A stretch of 64,000 nt of DNA from Pseudomonas sp. ICMP22404 (GCF_006227205.1 NZ_VCNG01000016.1:83841-147840), one strand, 5' to 3'. Positions 44,910-54,006 are shown, counted from the first letter of the stretch. A program made the numbers and translations. Notes: generated by a model from the letters alone, not told the origin.

Positions 44910-47294
44910 TTACCCCACCTGCATCTCGACCCGATCCCGACCGGCCTGCTTGGCCGCGTACACGCCCGAGTCGGCCCGCAACAGCAGGGCATCCGCGCCC
45001 TCCCCGGCGCGCCAGCTGGCGATGCCGAAGCTGGCGGTGACAATCCCCACATCTTCGATCTCCGTACCCCGCAGCCCCTGCCACAACCCAATGGCCAAGG
45101 CATAGGCACTTTCACCATCGGTGTCAGGGCACAGCACCACGAACTCTTCACCGCCCAGCCGACAGAAGACGTCGGTACGCCGCAAACGCTGGGTAACGCG
45201 CTGGCAAACCGCTTGCAACACCCGGTCACCCACCGCATGGCCATGCTGGTCATTGATACGCTTGAAGTGATCGATGTCGAGCATGATGACCGACAGATCC
45301 CCGGAGCCGCGTTCGACCCGGATCATTTCCGAGTTCAGGCGCTCCTGGAAATAACGCCGATTGCGAATACCGGTCAAGGCATCGGTCACGGACAATGCTC
45401 GCAACTCTTCTTCCACCCGCTTGAGATCGGAAATATCGGAGATATAGCCGTGCCATAACACGCCACCGCCTGGCAGTTGCTCGGGCGTCGCCTCGCCACG
45501 CACCCAGCGCAGGCCGCGCTGTGGCAGTTGCACCCGATACTCTTCGCGCCATGGGCTCAGGGTGTCGGCCGAGGCACGGATAGACGCCCGGACCCGCGCG
45601 TTGTCCAGCGGATGGATACGGGAGAAGACGACCTCCGCGTTCTGGACCAGCACATTGGGCTCCAGTTCGTAGATGTCACGAATGCCATCGCTGGCATAGA
45701 TCACACTGAAGCGGCCGTTGAAATCCATTTTGAACTGATAGATGCCGCCCGGCACGTGAGCACTGAGCTTCTTCAACAGCAAGTCCCGGGCCGCCAGGGC
45801 CTCGTGGACGCGCTTGCGCTCGGTGATGTCGATGCAAATCGCCAGGTGTCCGACCCAGAGCCCCTGATCGTCGAGCACCGGCGTGGCCAGCATGTTCACA
45901 GTCAAGTGACTGCCGTCACGCCTTACCAGGGTCCACTCCCGAGCCTGCTGGCCGCCCGCCTCGCCGCCCTCCAGCAGCATCGCGTGGCAGGTAGGAATCG
46001 GCTTGCCGAATCGGGCGCCAAGCTCTGCGGCCCGGGCCTGGAGTTCCCGGGGCACGTGGAGACTCTCGAGGGTCATGCTCTGCAGGACTTCGCAGCTTTG
46101 ATAGCCCAGCATCTGTTCGGCGCCAGCATTGAATGTGGTGATGACGCCACGCAGGTCCGTGGCGATGATCGCAACCTGGGTCGCGGCATCCAGCACACCG
46201 CGCAACTGGCCGTGGGTACCCCGTAGCTCCTGTTCCCGGGCGCGCAGCTCCTGGGTACGTTGTTCCACCAGTGTCAGGGCCCGTTGGCGCTGGCTGACCA
46301 GGACGTAGAGTAAGGCACTGAGCAGGAAACTGAGCAAACCGCCCAATACCACCAGGCTCGACATCGTGGAATGGTTGGTCGACAGGAAGATGCGGCTGGG
46401 CCGCAACTCTACCCGGTAGTCGTGATCCGCCAGGCGCAACACACGGATCGCCGCCAGGTCACTGTCCCCCGGCGGCCCGGGAGAATCGAACAGCACCTCC
46501 TCCTGGTCGGCATCGGACAAGTCCAGGACCCGCATCGAAAGATTGTCATGACCGGCCGTCGGCAGGCCGTCGCCCACCAGTTGGCGCATGCTGATGGCCG
46601 CCACCACGTAACCGAAAGGCTCCGTAGAAGAGGCCCGGGTGACCGGCGCCACCAGCAACACGCCACGGACAAAGGCCGGATCGGTCCCTACCAGGTCCAG
46701 CGGCTGCGATACCGCCAGGCTGTTCTGTTGACGAGCCCGCTCGAGCACGGCGCGGCGCAATGGATGGGAAAGCAGGTCGAAACCCAGCGTTGACTCCTGG
46801 GACCCCTGGCATTGCACATAGAGGATCGGTGCGTACTCGTCCCGTTCTGCGGCCTGCCGCAAGCCGCCTGAATCGTCCACTTCACGGATGATGAAAGGGT
46901 TGATTCGTTTATTCCGTTCCCGTTGTTCGAAAGCCTGCCGCTCGTCGCGAAACACTCGTGGCGCCCAGGCGAAGGCCTGGGTACGCCGCAACAACGGTTC
47001 GGCATAGCCGTGGAATTCTTTCTCGGAAACCGCCGCCGAATTGGCAAAGAAACGCCTCAGGCTGTCGAGGCGCTGCTCCTGCTCCTGGAGTCTTTCCTCG
47101 ATACGGCTGAAGCGCTCCTCCGCTTGCAGCTCGAAGCGCTGGCGAAGTTGCTGGTTGAACAGGCTCATCATCGCCCAGCTCACCAAACCGGTCAGGAACG
47201 TGCCAGCCAGGAAGACCAGTGAAGCCACCAGCCAGGCCGATACATCTTCGCTGATAAAACCCAGGATCCTGGGACGCACCGGATGCAATGCCAT
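44910..47294 (-). CDS. CHASE-PAS-PAS-GGDEF diguanylate cyclase
   Basis: A 794-residue membrane sensor that should make cyclic-di-GMP. Two membrane helices (about 22-46 and 328-352) frame a periplasmic CHASE domain (AFAWAPRVFRDERQAFE). In the cytoplasm there are two PAS domains and a C-terminal GGDEF domain with an intact GGEEF (RLGGEEFVVL) and RxxD inhibitory site (RRTD). There is no EAL domain. The ATG at 47294 is preferred over the TTG three codons before. The signal sensed is unknown. Confidence 0.92.
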   Translation of the reverse strand: MALHPVRPRILGFISEDVSAWLVASLVFLAGTFLTGLVSWAMMSLFNQQLRQRFELQAEERFSRIEERLQEQEQRLDSLRRFFANSAAVSEKEFHGYAEPLLRRTQAFAWAPRVFRDERQAFEQRERNKRINPFIIREVDDSGGLRQAAERDEYAPILYVQCQGSQESTLGFDLLSHPLRRAVLERARQQNSLAVSQPLDLVGTDPAFVRGVLLVAPVTRASSTEPFGYVVAAISMRQLVGDGLPTAGHDNLSMRVLDLSDADQEEVLFDSPGPPGDSDLAAIRVLRLADHDYRVELRPSRIFLSTNHSTMSSLVVLGGLLSFLLSALLYVLVSQRQRALTLVEQRTQELRAREQELRGTHGQLRGVLDAATQVAIIATDLRGVITTFNAGAEQMLGYQSCEVLQSMTLESLHVPRELQARAAELGARFGKPIPTCHAMLLEGGEAGGQQAREWTLVRRDGSHLTVNMLATPVLDDQGLWVGHLAICIDITERKRVHEALAARDLLLKKLSAHVPGGIYQFKMDFNGRFSVIYASDGIRDIYELEPNVLVQNAEVVFSRIHPLDNARVRASIRASADTLSPWREEYRVQLPQRGLRWVRGEATPEQLPGGGVLWHGYISDISDLKRVEEELRALSVTDALTGIRNRRYFQERLNSEMIRVERGSGDLSVIMLDIDHFKRINDQHGHAVGDRVLQAVCQRVTQRLRRTDVFCRLGGEEFVVLCPDTDGESAYALAIGLWQGLRGTEIEDVGIVTASFGIASWRAGEGADALLLRADSGVYAAKQAGRDRVEMQVG

Positions 47295-47373
47295 AGGACA
47301 CAACTCGAAAAAGGGGCAGGCGTCGGTACAGCCCTGGCCACAGCCTAGTTATAGCTATTAGCCATCACTTTGA

Positions 47374-47414
47374 CCAGCCCTAAAATCGGCTGGAAGCCTT
47401 GATTTACAAGGCTT
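47374..47414 (-). terminator. Tandem hairpins after rlmKL
   Basis: AAGCCTTG-ATTTA-CAAGGCTT (47394-47414) and CCAGCC...GGCTGG (47374-47393) lie between the convergent-facing ends of rlmKL and the start of the GGDEF gene. T runs are weak, so termination is probable but not certain. Confidence 0.5.
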
Positions 47415-47435
47415 CGTGGATCCAATCGAAAAATC

Positions 47436-49721
47436 TCAACGAGCCATGATTTTCCAGGCACGGTGGATCTTGCTGTTGCGGGCAAAGTCCGGATCGATGG
47501 TTGCTGCGGTGATTTCCTCCACTGCGTAGCGCTCGCCGAGGTTGTCCTCGAGCTGGAACTTGCGGAAATTGTTGGAGAAATACAGCACGCCTCCCGGCGC
47601 CAGGCGAGCCATGGCCAAGTCCAGCAACTGGACGTGATCGCGCTGCACATCGAACACGCCCTCCATGCGCTTGGAGTTGGAGAAGGTCGGCGGGTCGATG
47701 AAGATCAGGTCGTATTCGTCACGGCTAGCTTCAAGCCAGGCCATCACATCGCCCTGCTCCAGGCGGTTCTTGTCGGAAAAACCATTGAGCGACAGGTTAC
47801 GTCGTGCCCAGTCCAGATAAGTTTTCGACAGGTCGACGCTGGTGGTGCTCCGGGCTCCTCCCTTGGCGGCATGGACGCTGGCGGTCGCGGTGTAGCAGAA
47901 CAGGTTGAGGAAGCGCTTGCCGGCCGCCTCCTTCTGGATCCGCAGGCGCATCGGCCGGTGATCGAGGAACAGCCCGGTGTCCAGGTAGTCGGTCAGGTTG
48001 ACCAGCAGCTTCACGCCACCTTCATTGACCTCGGTGAACTTGCCCTGGGCACTCTGGCGCTCGTACTGCTTGGTGCCGCTCTGGCGCTCGCGACGCTTGA
48101 TCACCACGCGGCTCTTGTCGACATTCAGCGCCTGGGGAATGGCCGCCAAGGCATCGAACAGCCGTGCCGAAGCCTTTTCCGGATCGATGGATTTTGGCGC
48201 GGCATATTCCTGCACGTGCACCCAGTCGTGATAAAGGTCGATCGCCATGGAGTATTCCGGCATGTCGGCGTCATAGACCCGATAGCAGTCCACGCCTTCG
48301 CGCTTGACCCATTTGCCCAACTGCTTGAGGTTCTTTTGCAGGCGATTGGCGAACATCTGCCCGCCTTCGCTCAAGCGCGCCTGCTCGACCACAGGCGCGG
48401 GAGCGGGGGTCGGCTTGATCGGGTTGCCATTCTTGTTGTATTGGCGCTCTTGCGGTACCTCAAGCGCCTGTCCCTGCTCTTCCTGGTCAAGGCGGGCTTG
48501 CTCACGCTCGGCCTGACGCTGTTCCGGAGTGCGACGCTCGCCGGTGACAAACTGGTCCGGCAGCACCTTGATCAGCAGCAACTTGCACGGCAAGGCACCG
48601 TTCCAGAAGGAATACTGCTTGTGGCTGCGGATGCCCATGCGCTTGCCCAGGTCCGGGGCGCCGGTGAACACCGCCGCCTCCCAGTTCAGGCACGCCTGGC
48701 GCAGCCGCTCGCCGAGGTTCTGGTAGAGGTAAAGCAGGCTGGCCTCATCGCCCAGGCGCTCGCCGTACGGCGGGTTGCAGATGACCAGGCCTTTCTGGTT
48801 CTGGTCCGGACGCGGCTCGAACGTAGCGACCTCGCCTTGATAGATCTTGATCCACTCGCTCAGGCCGGCACGCTCGACGTTGTTGCGACCTGGCTGGATC
48901 AGCCGTGGATCGGCTTCATAACCGCGAATCCACAGCGCAGGCTTGGCCAGCCCGGCGGCGGCGCGGGCAGTGGCTTCTTCGTGGAGTTTCTTCCACAGCG
49001 CCGGCACATGGCCCAGCCACGCGGTGAACCCCCACTGCTGACGACGCAGGTTCGGCGCCATGTCGGTGGCAATCATGCCCGCCTCCACCAGGAAGGTACC
49101 GACGCCGCACATCGGGTCGGCCAGGGCGCCGCCTTCAGCGGCGATGCGCGGCCAGCCGGCACGGATCAGGATGGCGGCGGCGAGGTTCTCCTTCAGCGGC
49201 GCGGCACCTTGCTGCAGGCGGTAACCACGCTGGTGCAGGCTGTGACCGGACAGGTCCAGGGAGAGGATCGCTTCACCGCGGTCCAGGCGCAGGTGAATAC
49301 GCAGGTCCGGGTTGAGCTTGTCGATGGAAGGCCGCTCACCCGAGGGGGTACGCAGCTTGTCGACGATAGCGTCCTTGACCTTCAAGGCGCCGAAGTGGGT
49401 ATTGTCGATGCCCGAGCCGTGACCGCTGAACTCGACCGCCAGGGTGCCATCGGCCAGCATGTGGTCCTGCCAGTCGACGTCCAGCACGCCGTGGTACAGG
49501 TCCTCGGCGTCTTTCATCGAAAAACGCTTGAGGACCAGCAACACGCGGTTGGCCAGCCGTGACCATAGGCACAGGCGATACGCCGTCTCCATGTCGGCCA
49601 CGCCGCGAACGGCCGAGGTGTGCTCGCGCGCCTCTTCAAGGCCAAGCCCGATGGCTTCCTCGAGAAGCAGGCCTTCGAGGCCCTTGGGGCAGGTGAGGAA
49701 GAGTTCGAAACGATCGGACAT
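47436..49721 (-). CDS. rlmL: Bifunctional 23S rRNA methyltransferase RlmKL
   Basis: A 761-residue fusion that makes m2G2445 (RlmL half) and m7G2069 (RlmK half) in 23S rRNA. The first half has a THUMP RNA-binding region and a methyltransferase domain with DPMCGVGTFLVEA and the NPPYGERLG catalytic motif. The second half has FLNLFCYTATASVHAAKGGA and DPPTFSNSKRM. A charged linker rich in Gln/Glu lies at about 395-450. It is next to rmf, whose product also acts on the ribosome. Confidence 0.95.
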   Translation of the reverse strand: MSDRFELFLTCPKGLEGLLLEEAIGLGLEEAREHTSAVRGVADMETAYRLCLWSRLANRVLLVLKRFSMKDAEDLYHGVLDVDWQDHMLADGTLAVEFSGHGSGIDNTHFGALKVKDAIVDKLRTPSGERPSIDKLNPDLRIHLRLDRGEAILSLDLSGHSLHQRGYRLQQGAAPLKENLAAAILIRAGWPRIAAEGGALADPMCGVGTFLVEAGMIATDMAPNLRRQQWGFTAWLGHVPALWKKLHEEATARAAAGLAKPALWIRGYEADPRLIQPGRNNVERAGLSEWIKIYQGEVATFEPRPDQNQKGLVICNPPYGERLGDEASLLYLYQNLGERLRQACLNWEAAVFTGAPDLGKRMGIRSHKQYSFWNGALPCKLLLIKVLPDQFVTGERRTPEQRQAEREQARLDQEEQGQALEVPQERQYNKNGNPIKPTPAPAPVVEQARLSEGGQMFANRLQKNLKQLGKWVKREGVDCYRVYDADMPEYSMAIDLYHDWVHVQEYAAPKSIDPEKASARLFDALAAIPQALNVDKSRVVIKRRERQSGTKQYERQSAQGKFTEVNEGGVKLLVNLTDYLDTGLFLDHRPMRLRIQKEAAGKRFLNLFCYTATASVHAAKGGARSTTSVDLSKTYLDWARRNLSLNGFSDKNRLEQGDVMAWLEASRDEYDLIFIDPPTFSNSKRMEGVFDVQRDHVQLLDLAMARLAPGGVLYFSNNFRKFQLEDNLGERYAVEEITAATIDPDFARNSKIHRAWKIMAR

Positions 49722-49744
49722 GGGGAGTTCCAGAGCCTTTGGCT

Positions 49745-49870
49745 AAGTGGACCGGGGCAACGCGTTGCCGGGTCAGGTTCAATCAGGTGCTTTTCTCAAG
49801 AGCACCCGGTGGCACGAAAGTGTGCCGTCCCACCCTCGCCGCTCAGGTTAAAAGAGCTTAGATGCGGGGG
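49745..49870. ncRNA. Candidate structured RNA between rlmKL and rmf
   Basis: A dense set of perfect hairpins: GGCAACGCGTTGCC (49756-49769 region), GGTGCT...AGAGCACC and GGCAC-GAAA-GTGTGCC, in about 110 nt without a gene. The rmf RNA motif known from Pseudomonas lies upstream of rmf, sometimes far from its start codon; this block or the leader at 50120-50220 may be that motif. Strand cannot be decided from palindromes alone. Confidence 0.4.
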
Positions 49871-50119
49871 CAGATAAAAAATTCGGTGTAACAAATTGAT
49901 GAAAAGTCACCCCTTTCGTCGAATAGTACCCGAGTGCAACAGGGGGACATTCTCATCCGAGAAAAGACAGCGCCGTTCAACGCAGGGCCGATCATACAGG
50001 GGTCTTGCTCAAAAGCGGACGCTGAACACCCTGTTACTTATCGCCCTAACGTCTTTATTGTTACGTGCTTATGACAAAACGATCATTCCATCCATGTGAC
50101 GCTTTGGTTAGAACTCAAC

Positions 50120-50250
50120 ACAGGTTGACGCCACAACGGCGCCAACACCTTGGCTCGTCACGCCGGCAACGAGCCACCAACGGCAGAATGATTCTGCCCC
50201 GGCCTCAACAGAGGCCGACGCGAAGTAACAGTCAACAAGTGAGGGCAATA
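50120..50250 (+). promoter_or_regulatory. Structured leader of rmf
   Basis: Four hairpins in a row before the rmf start: TTGACGCC...GGCGCCAA (about 50124-50144), GGCTCGT...ACGAGCC (50152-50175), GGCAGA...TCTGCC (50182-50198) and GGCCTC-AACA-GAGGCC (50201-50216), then GAGGG (50241-50245) as ribosome site. Such a compact array suggests a structured 5' region that affects stability or translation. Confidence 0.55.
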
Positions 50251-50254
50251 CCCT

Positions 50255-50470
50255 ATGAGAAGACTTAAGCGTGATCCGTTGGAAAGAGCATTTTTACGCG
50301 GTTACCAATATGGTGTTGGTGGTAAATCCCGTGAGCTTTGCCCCTTTACTCTACCGTCGGTACGTCAAGCCTGGATCAATGGCTGGCGAGAAGGACGCGG
50401 CGACAACTGGGACGGTATGACCGGCACTGCGGGTATCCACAGACTCAACGAACTTCACGCCGTCGGCTGA
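50255..50470 (+). CDS. rmf: Ribosome modulation factor
   Basis: A 71-residue basic protein that turns 70S ribosomes into inactive 100S dimers in stationary phase. The sequence MRRLKRDPLERAFLRGYQYG and the ending around GWREGRGDNWDG match RMF. GAGGG lies at good spacing. It has its own long leader and terminator. Confidence 0.97.
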   Translation: MRRLKRDPLERAFLRGYQYGVGGKSRELCPFTLPSVRQAWINGWREGRGDNWDGMTGTAGIHRLNELHAVG

Positions 50471-50561
50471 CACAGGGCTCAATACTCAGGAACTCGACAA
50501 CTTCGATCCACACACCGATTTAACCACGCGCGTCCCATCCGGACGGCGGGCTACGGCCCAG

Positions 50562-50586
50562 GGGCTCCTTCGAGGAGCCCTTTTTA
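50562..50586 (+). terminator. Rho-independent terminator of rmf
   Basis: GGGCTCC-TTCG-AGGAGCCC followed by TTTTT, about 90 nt after the rmf stop. Confidence 0.92.
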
Positions 50587-50619
50587 ATGCCCATCGGAAA
50601 CTAGTTGCGAACACTGTTG

Positions 50620-50768
50620 TGGCGAGGGGATTTATCCCCGCTGGGATGCGCAGCATCCCTCTTCGATGTATGAATTGATGAAGGTGTTTCGGTCGTGCGA
50701 TTTTGGGGCTGCTTCGCAGCCCAGCGGGGATAAATCCCCTCGCCACAGATAAATCCCCTCGCCACAGA
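50620..50768. repeat. Repeat pair of the GTGGCGAGGGGATTTATCCCC family
   Basis: Facing arms with a spacer that holds GGGATGCGCAGCATCCC and GGCTGCTTCGCAGCC hairpins. The right end (ATAAATCCCCTCGCCACAG) is directly duplicated at about 50729-50768. It lies between rmf and pyrD. Confidence 0.88.
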
Positions 50769-50788
50769 AGTATCTGACAGCCGCGAAA

Positions 50789-51808
50789 TCAGCCCAACGC
50801 CGCAATCGCATCCACCGACTCGCGAATCAGCGCCGGCCCCTTGTAGATGAAGCCGGAGTAAATCTGCACCAGGCTCGCACCCGCGATGATCTTCTCGGCG
50901 GCATGCCGTCCCTCGGTGATCCCGCCCGCGGCGATGATCGGCAAGCGTCCCGCCAACTCCCCGGCCAGCACTTTCACGGTGTGCGTGCTCTTGTCACGCA
51001 CCGGCGCACCGGATAACCCGCCCGCTTCGTCACCGTATTCCAGCCCTTCGACCCCTTCGCGGCCCAGCGTCGTGTTGGTGGCGATCACCGCGTCCATGCC
51101 GGTCTCGACCAGCGCCTGGGCCACTTGGGCGGTTTCTTCATCGGTCATGTCCGGCGCGATCTTGATCGCCAACGGCACATGCCGGCCATGGGTCACCGCC
51201 AGCTCGGCACGACGCTGGGCCAGGTCGGCCAGCAGTTGCTTGAGGGAATCACCGAACTGCAGGCTGCGCAGCCCCGGGGTGTTCGGGGAGCTGACGTTGA
51301 CGGTCACATAGCTGGCGTGGGCATAGACCTTGTCCAGGCAGATCAGGTAATCATCGACGGCACGCTCCACCGGCGTGTCGAAGTTCTTGCCGATGTTGAT
51401 GCCTAGTACGCCCTTGTACTTGGCGGCAGCCACGCGGGCCAGCAGATGGTCGACGCCGAGGTTGTTGAAACCCATGCGATTGATGATCGCCTCGGCTTGC
51501 GGCAGGCGAAACAGCCGTGGCTTGGGGTTGCCCGGTTGTGGCCGTGGCGTGACGGTGCCGATTTCCACGAAACCGAACCCCAATTGCGCGAAGCCGTCGA
51601 TGGCCGCGCCGTTCTTGTCCAGACCCGCCGCCAGCCCGACCGGGTTGGGGAACTGCAGGCCCATCACACTCACCGGCAATGACGCCGGCGCCTTGCACAG
51701 CAGACCATTGAGGCCCAAACGTCCGCCCGCGCCGATCAGGTCCAGGGACAGATCGTGGGAGGTTTCCGGGGAAAGTTTGAACAGCAGTTCACGGGCCAGG
51801 GTGTACAT
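50789..51808 (-). CDS. pyrD: Dihydroorotate dehydrogenase (quinone)
   Basis: A 339-residue class 2 enzyme that oxidises dihydroorotate to orotate in pyrimidine synthesis, passing electrons to quinone at the inner membrane. The N-terminal amphipathic helices (MYTLARELLFKLSPETSHDL) mark class 2. GLAAGLDKNG, INRMGFNNLG, NVSSPNTPGLR (catalytic Ser) and IAAGGI are present. The ATG at 51808 gives the standard start; the longer frame from 51928 overlaps the nasS promoter region. Confidence 0.95.
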   Translation of the reverse strand: MYTLARELLFKLSPETSHDLSLDLIGAGGRLGLNGLLCKAPASLPVSVMGLQFPNPVGLAAGLDKNGAAIDGFAQLGFGFVEIGTVTPRPQPGNPKPRLFRLPQAEAIINRMGFNNLGVDHLLARVAAAKYKGVLGINIGKNFDTPVERAVDDYLICLDKVYAHASYVTVNVSSPNTPGLRSLQFGDSLKQLLADLAQRRAELAVTHGRHVPLAIKIAPDMTDEETAQVAQALVETGMDAVIATNTTLGREGVEGLEYGDEAGGLSGAPVRDKSTHTVKVLAGELAGRLPIIAAGGITEGRHAAEKIIAGASLVQIYSGFIYKGPALIRESVDAIAALG

Positions 51809-51898
51809 GGGCGGCTTTGACTCGGGCGACGAAATGAGGCGGCGATTATAGCCGCGCAACAGCGGCTCAAGCGAGGCGCCTGCACAAAACAGCGTCGA

Positions 51899-51914
51899 TG
51901 GCATATGCCTTGCA
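51899..51914 (+). promoter_or_regulatory. Sigma-54 promoter of nasST
   Basis: TGGCAT-ATGCC-TTGCA: GG and GC are exactly 12 nt apart and 10 of 11 fixed bases fit TGGCAC-N5-TTGCA. The transcript would start near 51924, 10 nt before the first hexaloop hairpin. Confidence 0.75.
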
Positions 51915-51933
51915 CCCTTTTCGCTCATCGGCG

Positions 51934-52032
51934 CTCATGCCAACGACGGGATGAGTGCCACACTGTTTTTAGAGGACAACGGCGTCGTCATCCGGCCATG
52001 CTCTGGCATTCGTCCGGGTACGGCGCTTTTTT
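51934..52032 (+). promoter_or_regulatory. NasT (ANTAR) antitermination leader of nasST
   Basis: Hairpin P1 (51934-51955, extendable to 51930-51959) has loop AACGAC; hairpin P2 (51972-51989) has loop AACGGC. Both loops are six bases with A1 and G4, the ANTAR recognition pattern. The terminator (51982-52032) pairs GCGTCGT-C-ATCCGG with CCGGGT-ACGGCGC and ends in six T. Its 5' arm takes up the 3' arm of P2, so P2 and terminator exclude each other. P1 has one G-G mismatch in an otherwise long stem. Confidence 0.8.
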
Positions 52033-52051
52033 ACGTGGAAGGTGATGCCCG

Positions 52052-53263
52052 ATGAATGAAGTTCCAGCCACTCCCCTGGCCTGGGTCAATGGCAGCGACG
52101 CTCCGGAAAAAAGCGTGATCGATCTCGGCTTCATGGCCTTGAGTGACTGCGCCCCGGTCGTGGTGGCCGCCACTCAGGGCTTCGCCCAACCCTACGGCCT
52201 GACCTTGAACCTCAAGCGCCAGAGCTCCTGGGCCAATCTGCGGGACAAGCTGGTCAGCGGTGAAATCGACGCGGCCCATAGCCTGTACGGCCTGATCTAC
52301 GCCGTGCACCTGGGCATCGGCGGTGTCGCGCCGACCGACATGGCGGTGCTGATGGGACTGAACCAGAACGGTCAGAGCATCAACCTCTCCCACGGCCTGC
52401 AGGCGATGGGCGTGACCAGTCCTGAGGCACTGGAGCGCCATGTGCACCAAACTCGCTCGAAACTGACCTTCGCCCAGACATTCCCCACCGGCACCCACGC
52501 GATGTGGCTCTACTACTGGCTCGCCGCCCAGGGCATCCATCCCTTGTCGGATGTCGACAGCGTGGTGGTTCCGCCGCCGCAAATGATTGCGCACTTGCAG
52601 GCTGGGCGCATCGACGGGCTCTGTGTCGGCGAGCCCTGGTGCGCCAGCGCAGTGAAACAGAACCTCGGCTTCACCCTGGCGACGACCCAGACCATCTGGC
52701 CCGATCACCCGGAAAAAGTCCTGGGCTGTACCCGCGCGTTCGTCGAGCAATACCCCAACACGGCGCGCGCGCTGGTGATGGCGATCCTCGAAGCCAGCCG
52801 TTTCATCGAACAGAGCACCGAGAACCGTCGCAGTACCGCCCAACTGTTGAGTGCCCCCGAATACCTCGACGCCCCGCTGGACTGCATCGAACCCCGTCTG
52901 CTGGGGATCTACGCCGATGGCCTGGGCAACAGCTGGCAGGATCCCCACGCCATGCGTTTTCATGGCAACGGCGAGGTGAACGTGCCCTACCTGTCCGACG
53001 GCATGTGGTTCATGACCCAGTTCCGTCGCTGGGGCCTGCTGCGGGAAGACCCGGACTACCTGGCCGTGGCCAAGGAGGTCCAGCAACTCGAGCTGTATCG
53101 CCAGGCGTGCACGGCGCTGGGCATTTCATCCACCTTCCAGGCCATGCGCAGCAGCCAGTTGATCGACGGCACCACCTGGGACGGCTCGGATCCGGCCGGG
53201 TATGCCCGCCGCTTCAAACTGCACGCCTTGAGCGATGCGGCTCCCCTTTTCGCCAGCCGCTGA
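52052..53263 (+). CDS. nasS: NasS, nitrate-responsive inhibitor of NasT
   Basis: A 403-residue protein related to the periplasmic nitrate-binding proteins NrtA/CmpA but without a signal peptide, so it stays in the cytoplasm. LGFMALSDCAPVVVA, FPTGTHAMWLYYWL and GLCVGEPW are family marks. In known systems NasS holds NasT until nitrate or nitrite binds. AAGG precedes the ATG. It begins the nasST operon, which has its own NasT-type leader here. Confidence 0.93.
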   Translation: MNEVPATPLAWVNGSDAPEKSVIDLGFMALSDCAPVVVAATQGFAQPYGLTLNLKRQSSWANLRDKLVSGEIDAAHSLYGLIYAVHLGIGGVAPTDMAVLMGLNQNGQSINLSHGLQAMGVTSPEALERHVHQTRSKLTFAQTFPTGTHAMWLYYWLAAQGIHPLSDVDSVVVPPPQMIAHLQAGRIDGLCVGEPWCASAVKQNLGFTLATTQTIWPDHPEKVLGCTRAFVEQYPNTARALVMAILEASRFIEQSTENRRSTAQLLSAPEYLDAPLDCIEPRLLGIYADGLGNSWQDPHAMRFHGNGEVNVPYLSDGMWFMTQFRRWGLLREDPDYLAVAKEVQQLELYRQACTALGISSTFQAMRSSQLIDGTTWDGSDPAGYARRFKLHALSDAAPLFASR

Positions 53264-53276
53264 CAGGAGCCCGACC

Positions 53277-53852
53277 ATGCTGCGTATCCTGCTGATCAAC
53301 GACACCGCGAAGAAAGTCGGCCGTCTCAAGGCCGCCCTGGTGGAGGCCGGGTTCGACGTCATTGACGAATCCGGGCTGACCATCGACCTGCCGGAACGCG
53401 TCGAAACAGTGCGTCCGGATGTAATCCTGATCGATACCGAGTCACCCGGCCGGGATGTCATGGAACAAGTGGTGCTGGTCAGTCGCGACCAGCCACGACC
53501 GATCGTCATGTTCACCGATGAGCACGACCCGGGTGTGATGCGCCAGGCAATCAAGTCGGGGGTGAGCGCCTACATCGTCGAAGGCATCCACGCCGCGCGC
53601 CTGCAACCGATCCTCGACGTGGCCATGGCCCGCTTTGAAAGCGACCAGGCCCTGCGCGCCCAGCTCCAGGCCCGGGACCAGCAACTGGCCGAACGCAAGC
53701 GCATCGAACTGGCCAAGGGCATGTTGATGAAGATGAAGGAGTGCAACGAAGAACAGGCCTACACCCTGATGCGCCGCCAGGCCATGAGTCGCCAGCAGAA
53801 GCTGATTCAAGTGGCCGAGCAGATCATTGCGATGAATGAGTTGCTGGGCTGA
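53277..53852 (+). CDS. nasT: NasT, ANTAR-domain antiterminator
   Basis: A 191-residue response-regulator-like protein: receiver-type domain at 1-120 (LRILLINDTAKKVGRLKAAL, VILIDTESPGRD) and a C-terminal ANTAR RNA-binding domain (about 125-190, KRIELAKGMLMKMKECNEEQ then AYTLMRRQAM). AGGAG lies 8 nt before the ATG at 53277; the longer frame overlaps nasS. Its RNA targets are the three hexaloop leaders at 51934, 54007 and 57405. Confidence 0.95.
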   Translation: MLRILLINDTAKKVGRLKAALVEAGFDVIDESGLTIDLPERVETVRPDVILIDTESPGRDVMEQVVLVSRDQPRPIVMFTDEHDPGVMRQAIKSGVSAYIVEGIHAARLQPILDVAMARFESDQALRAQLQARDQQLAERKRIELAKGMLMKMKECNEEQAYTLMRRQAMSRQQKLIQVAEQIIAMNELLG

Positions 53853-53876
53853 GGCCCCGCGGCGCCTGGCCCGGCG

Positions 53877-53955
53877 CTATCGCGAGCAGGCTCGCTCCCA
53901 CAAGGATTCCGAGTACCGCCCAATCCACCTGTGGGAGCGAGCCGGCTCGCGATGA
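53877..53955. repeat. REP pair (GTGGGAGC family), back-to-back orientation
   Basis: Arms CGCGAGCAGGCTCGCTCCCA then GTGGGAGCGAGCCGGCTCGC, about 32 nt apart, between nasT and the sigma-54 promoter of the transporter gene. Confidence 0.88.
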
Positions 53956-53976
53956 CCTCCCCTCGATACCTGCTGT

Positions 53977-53992
53977 TGGCACAGATCTCGCT
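53977..53992 (+). promoter_or_regulatory. Sigma-54 promoter of the nitrate transporter operon
   Basis: TGGCAC-AGATC-TCGCT, GG to GC 12 nt. Expected transcript start near 54003, directly before hairpin P1. Confidence 0.78.
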
Positions 53993-54006
53993 TAAGCATC
54001 CCTACA

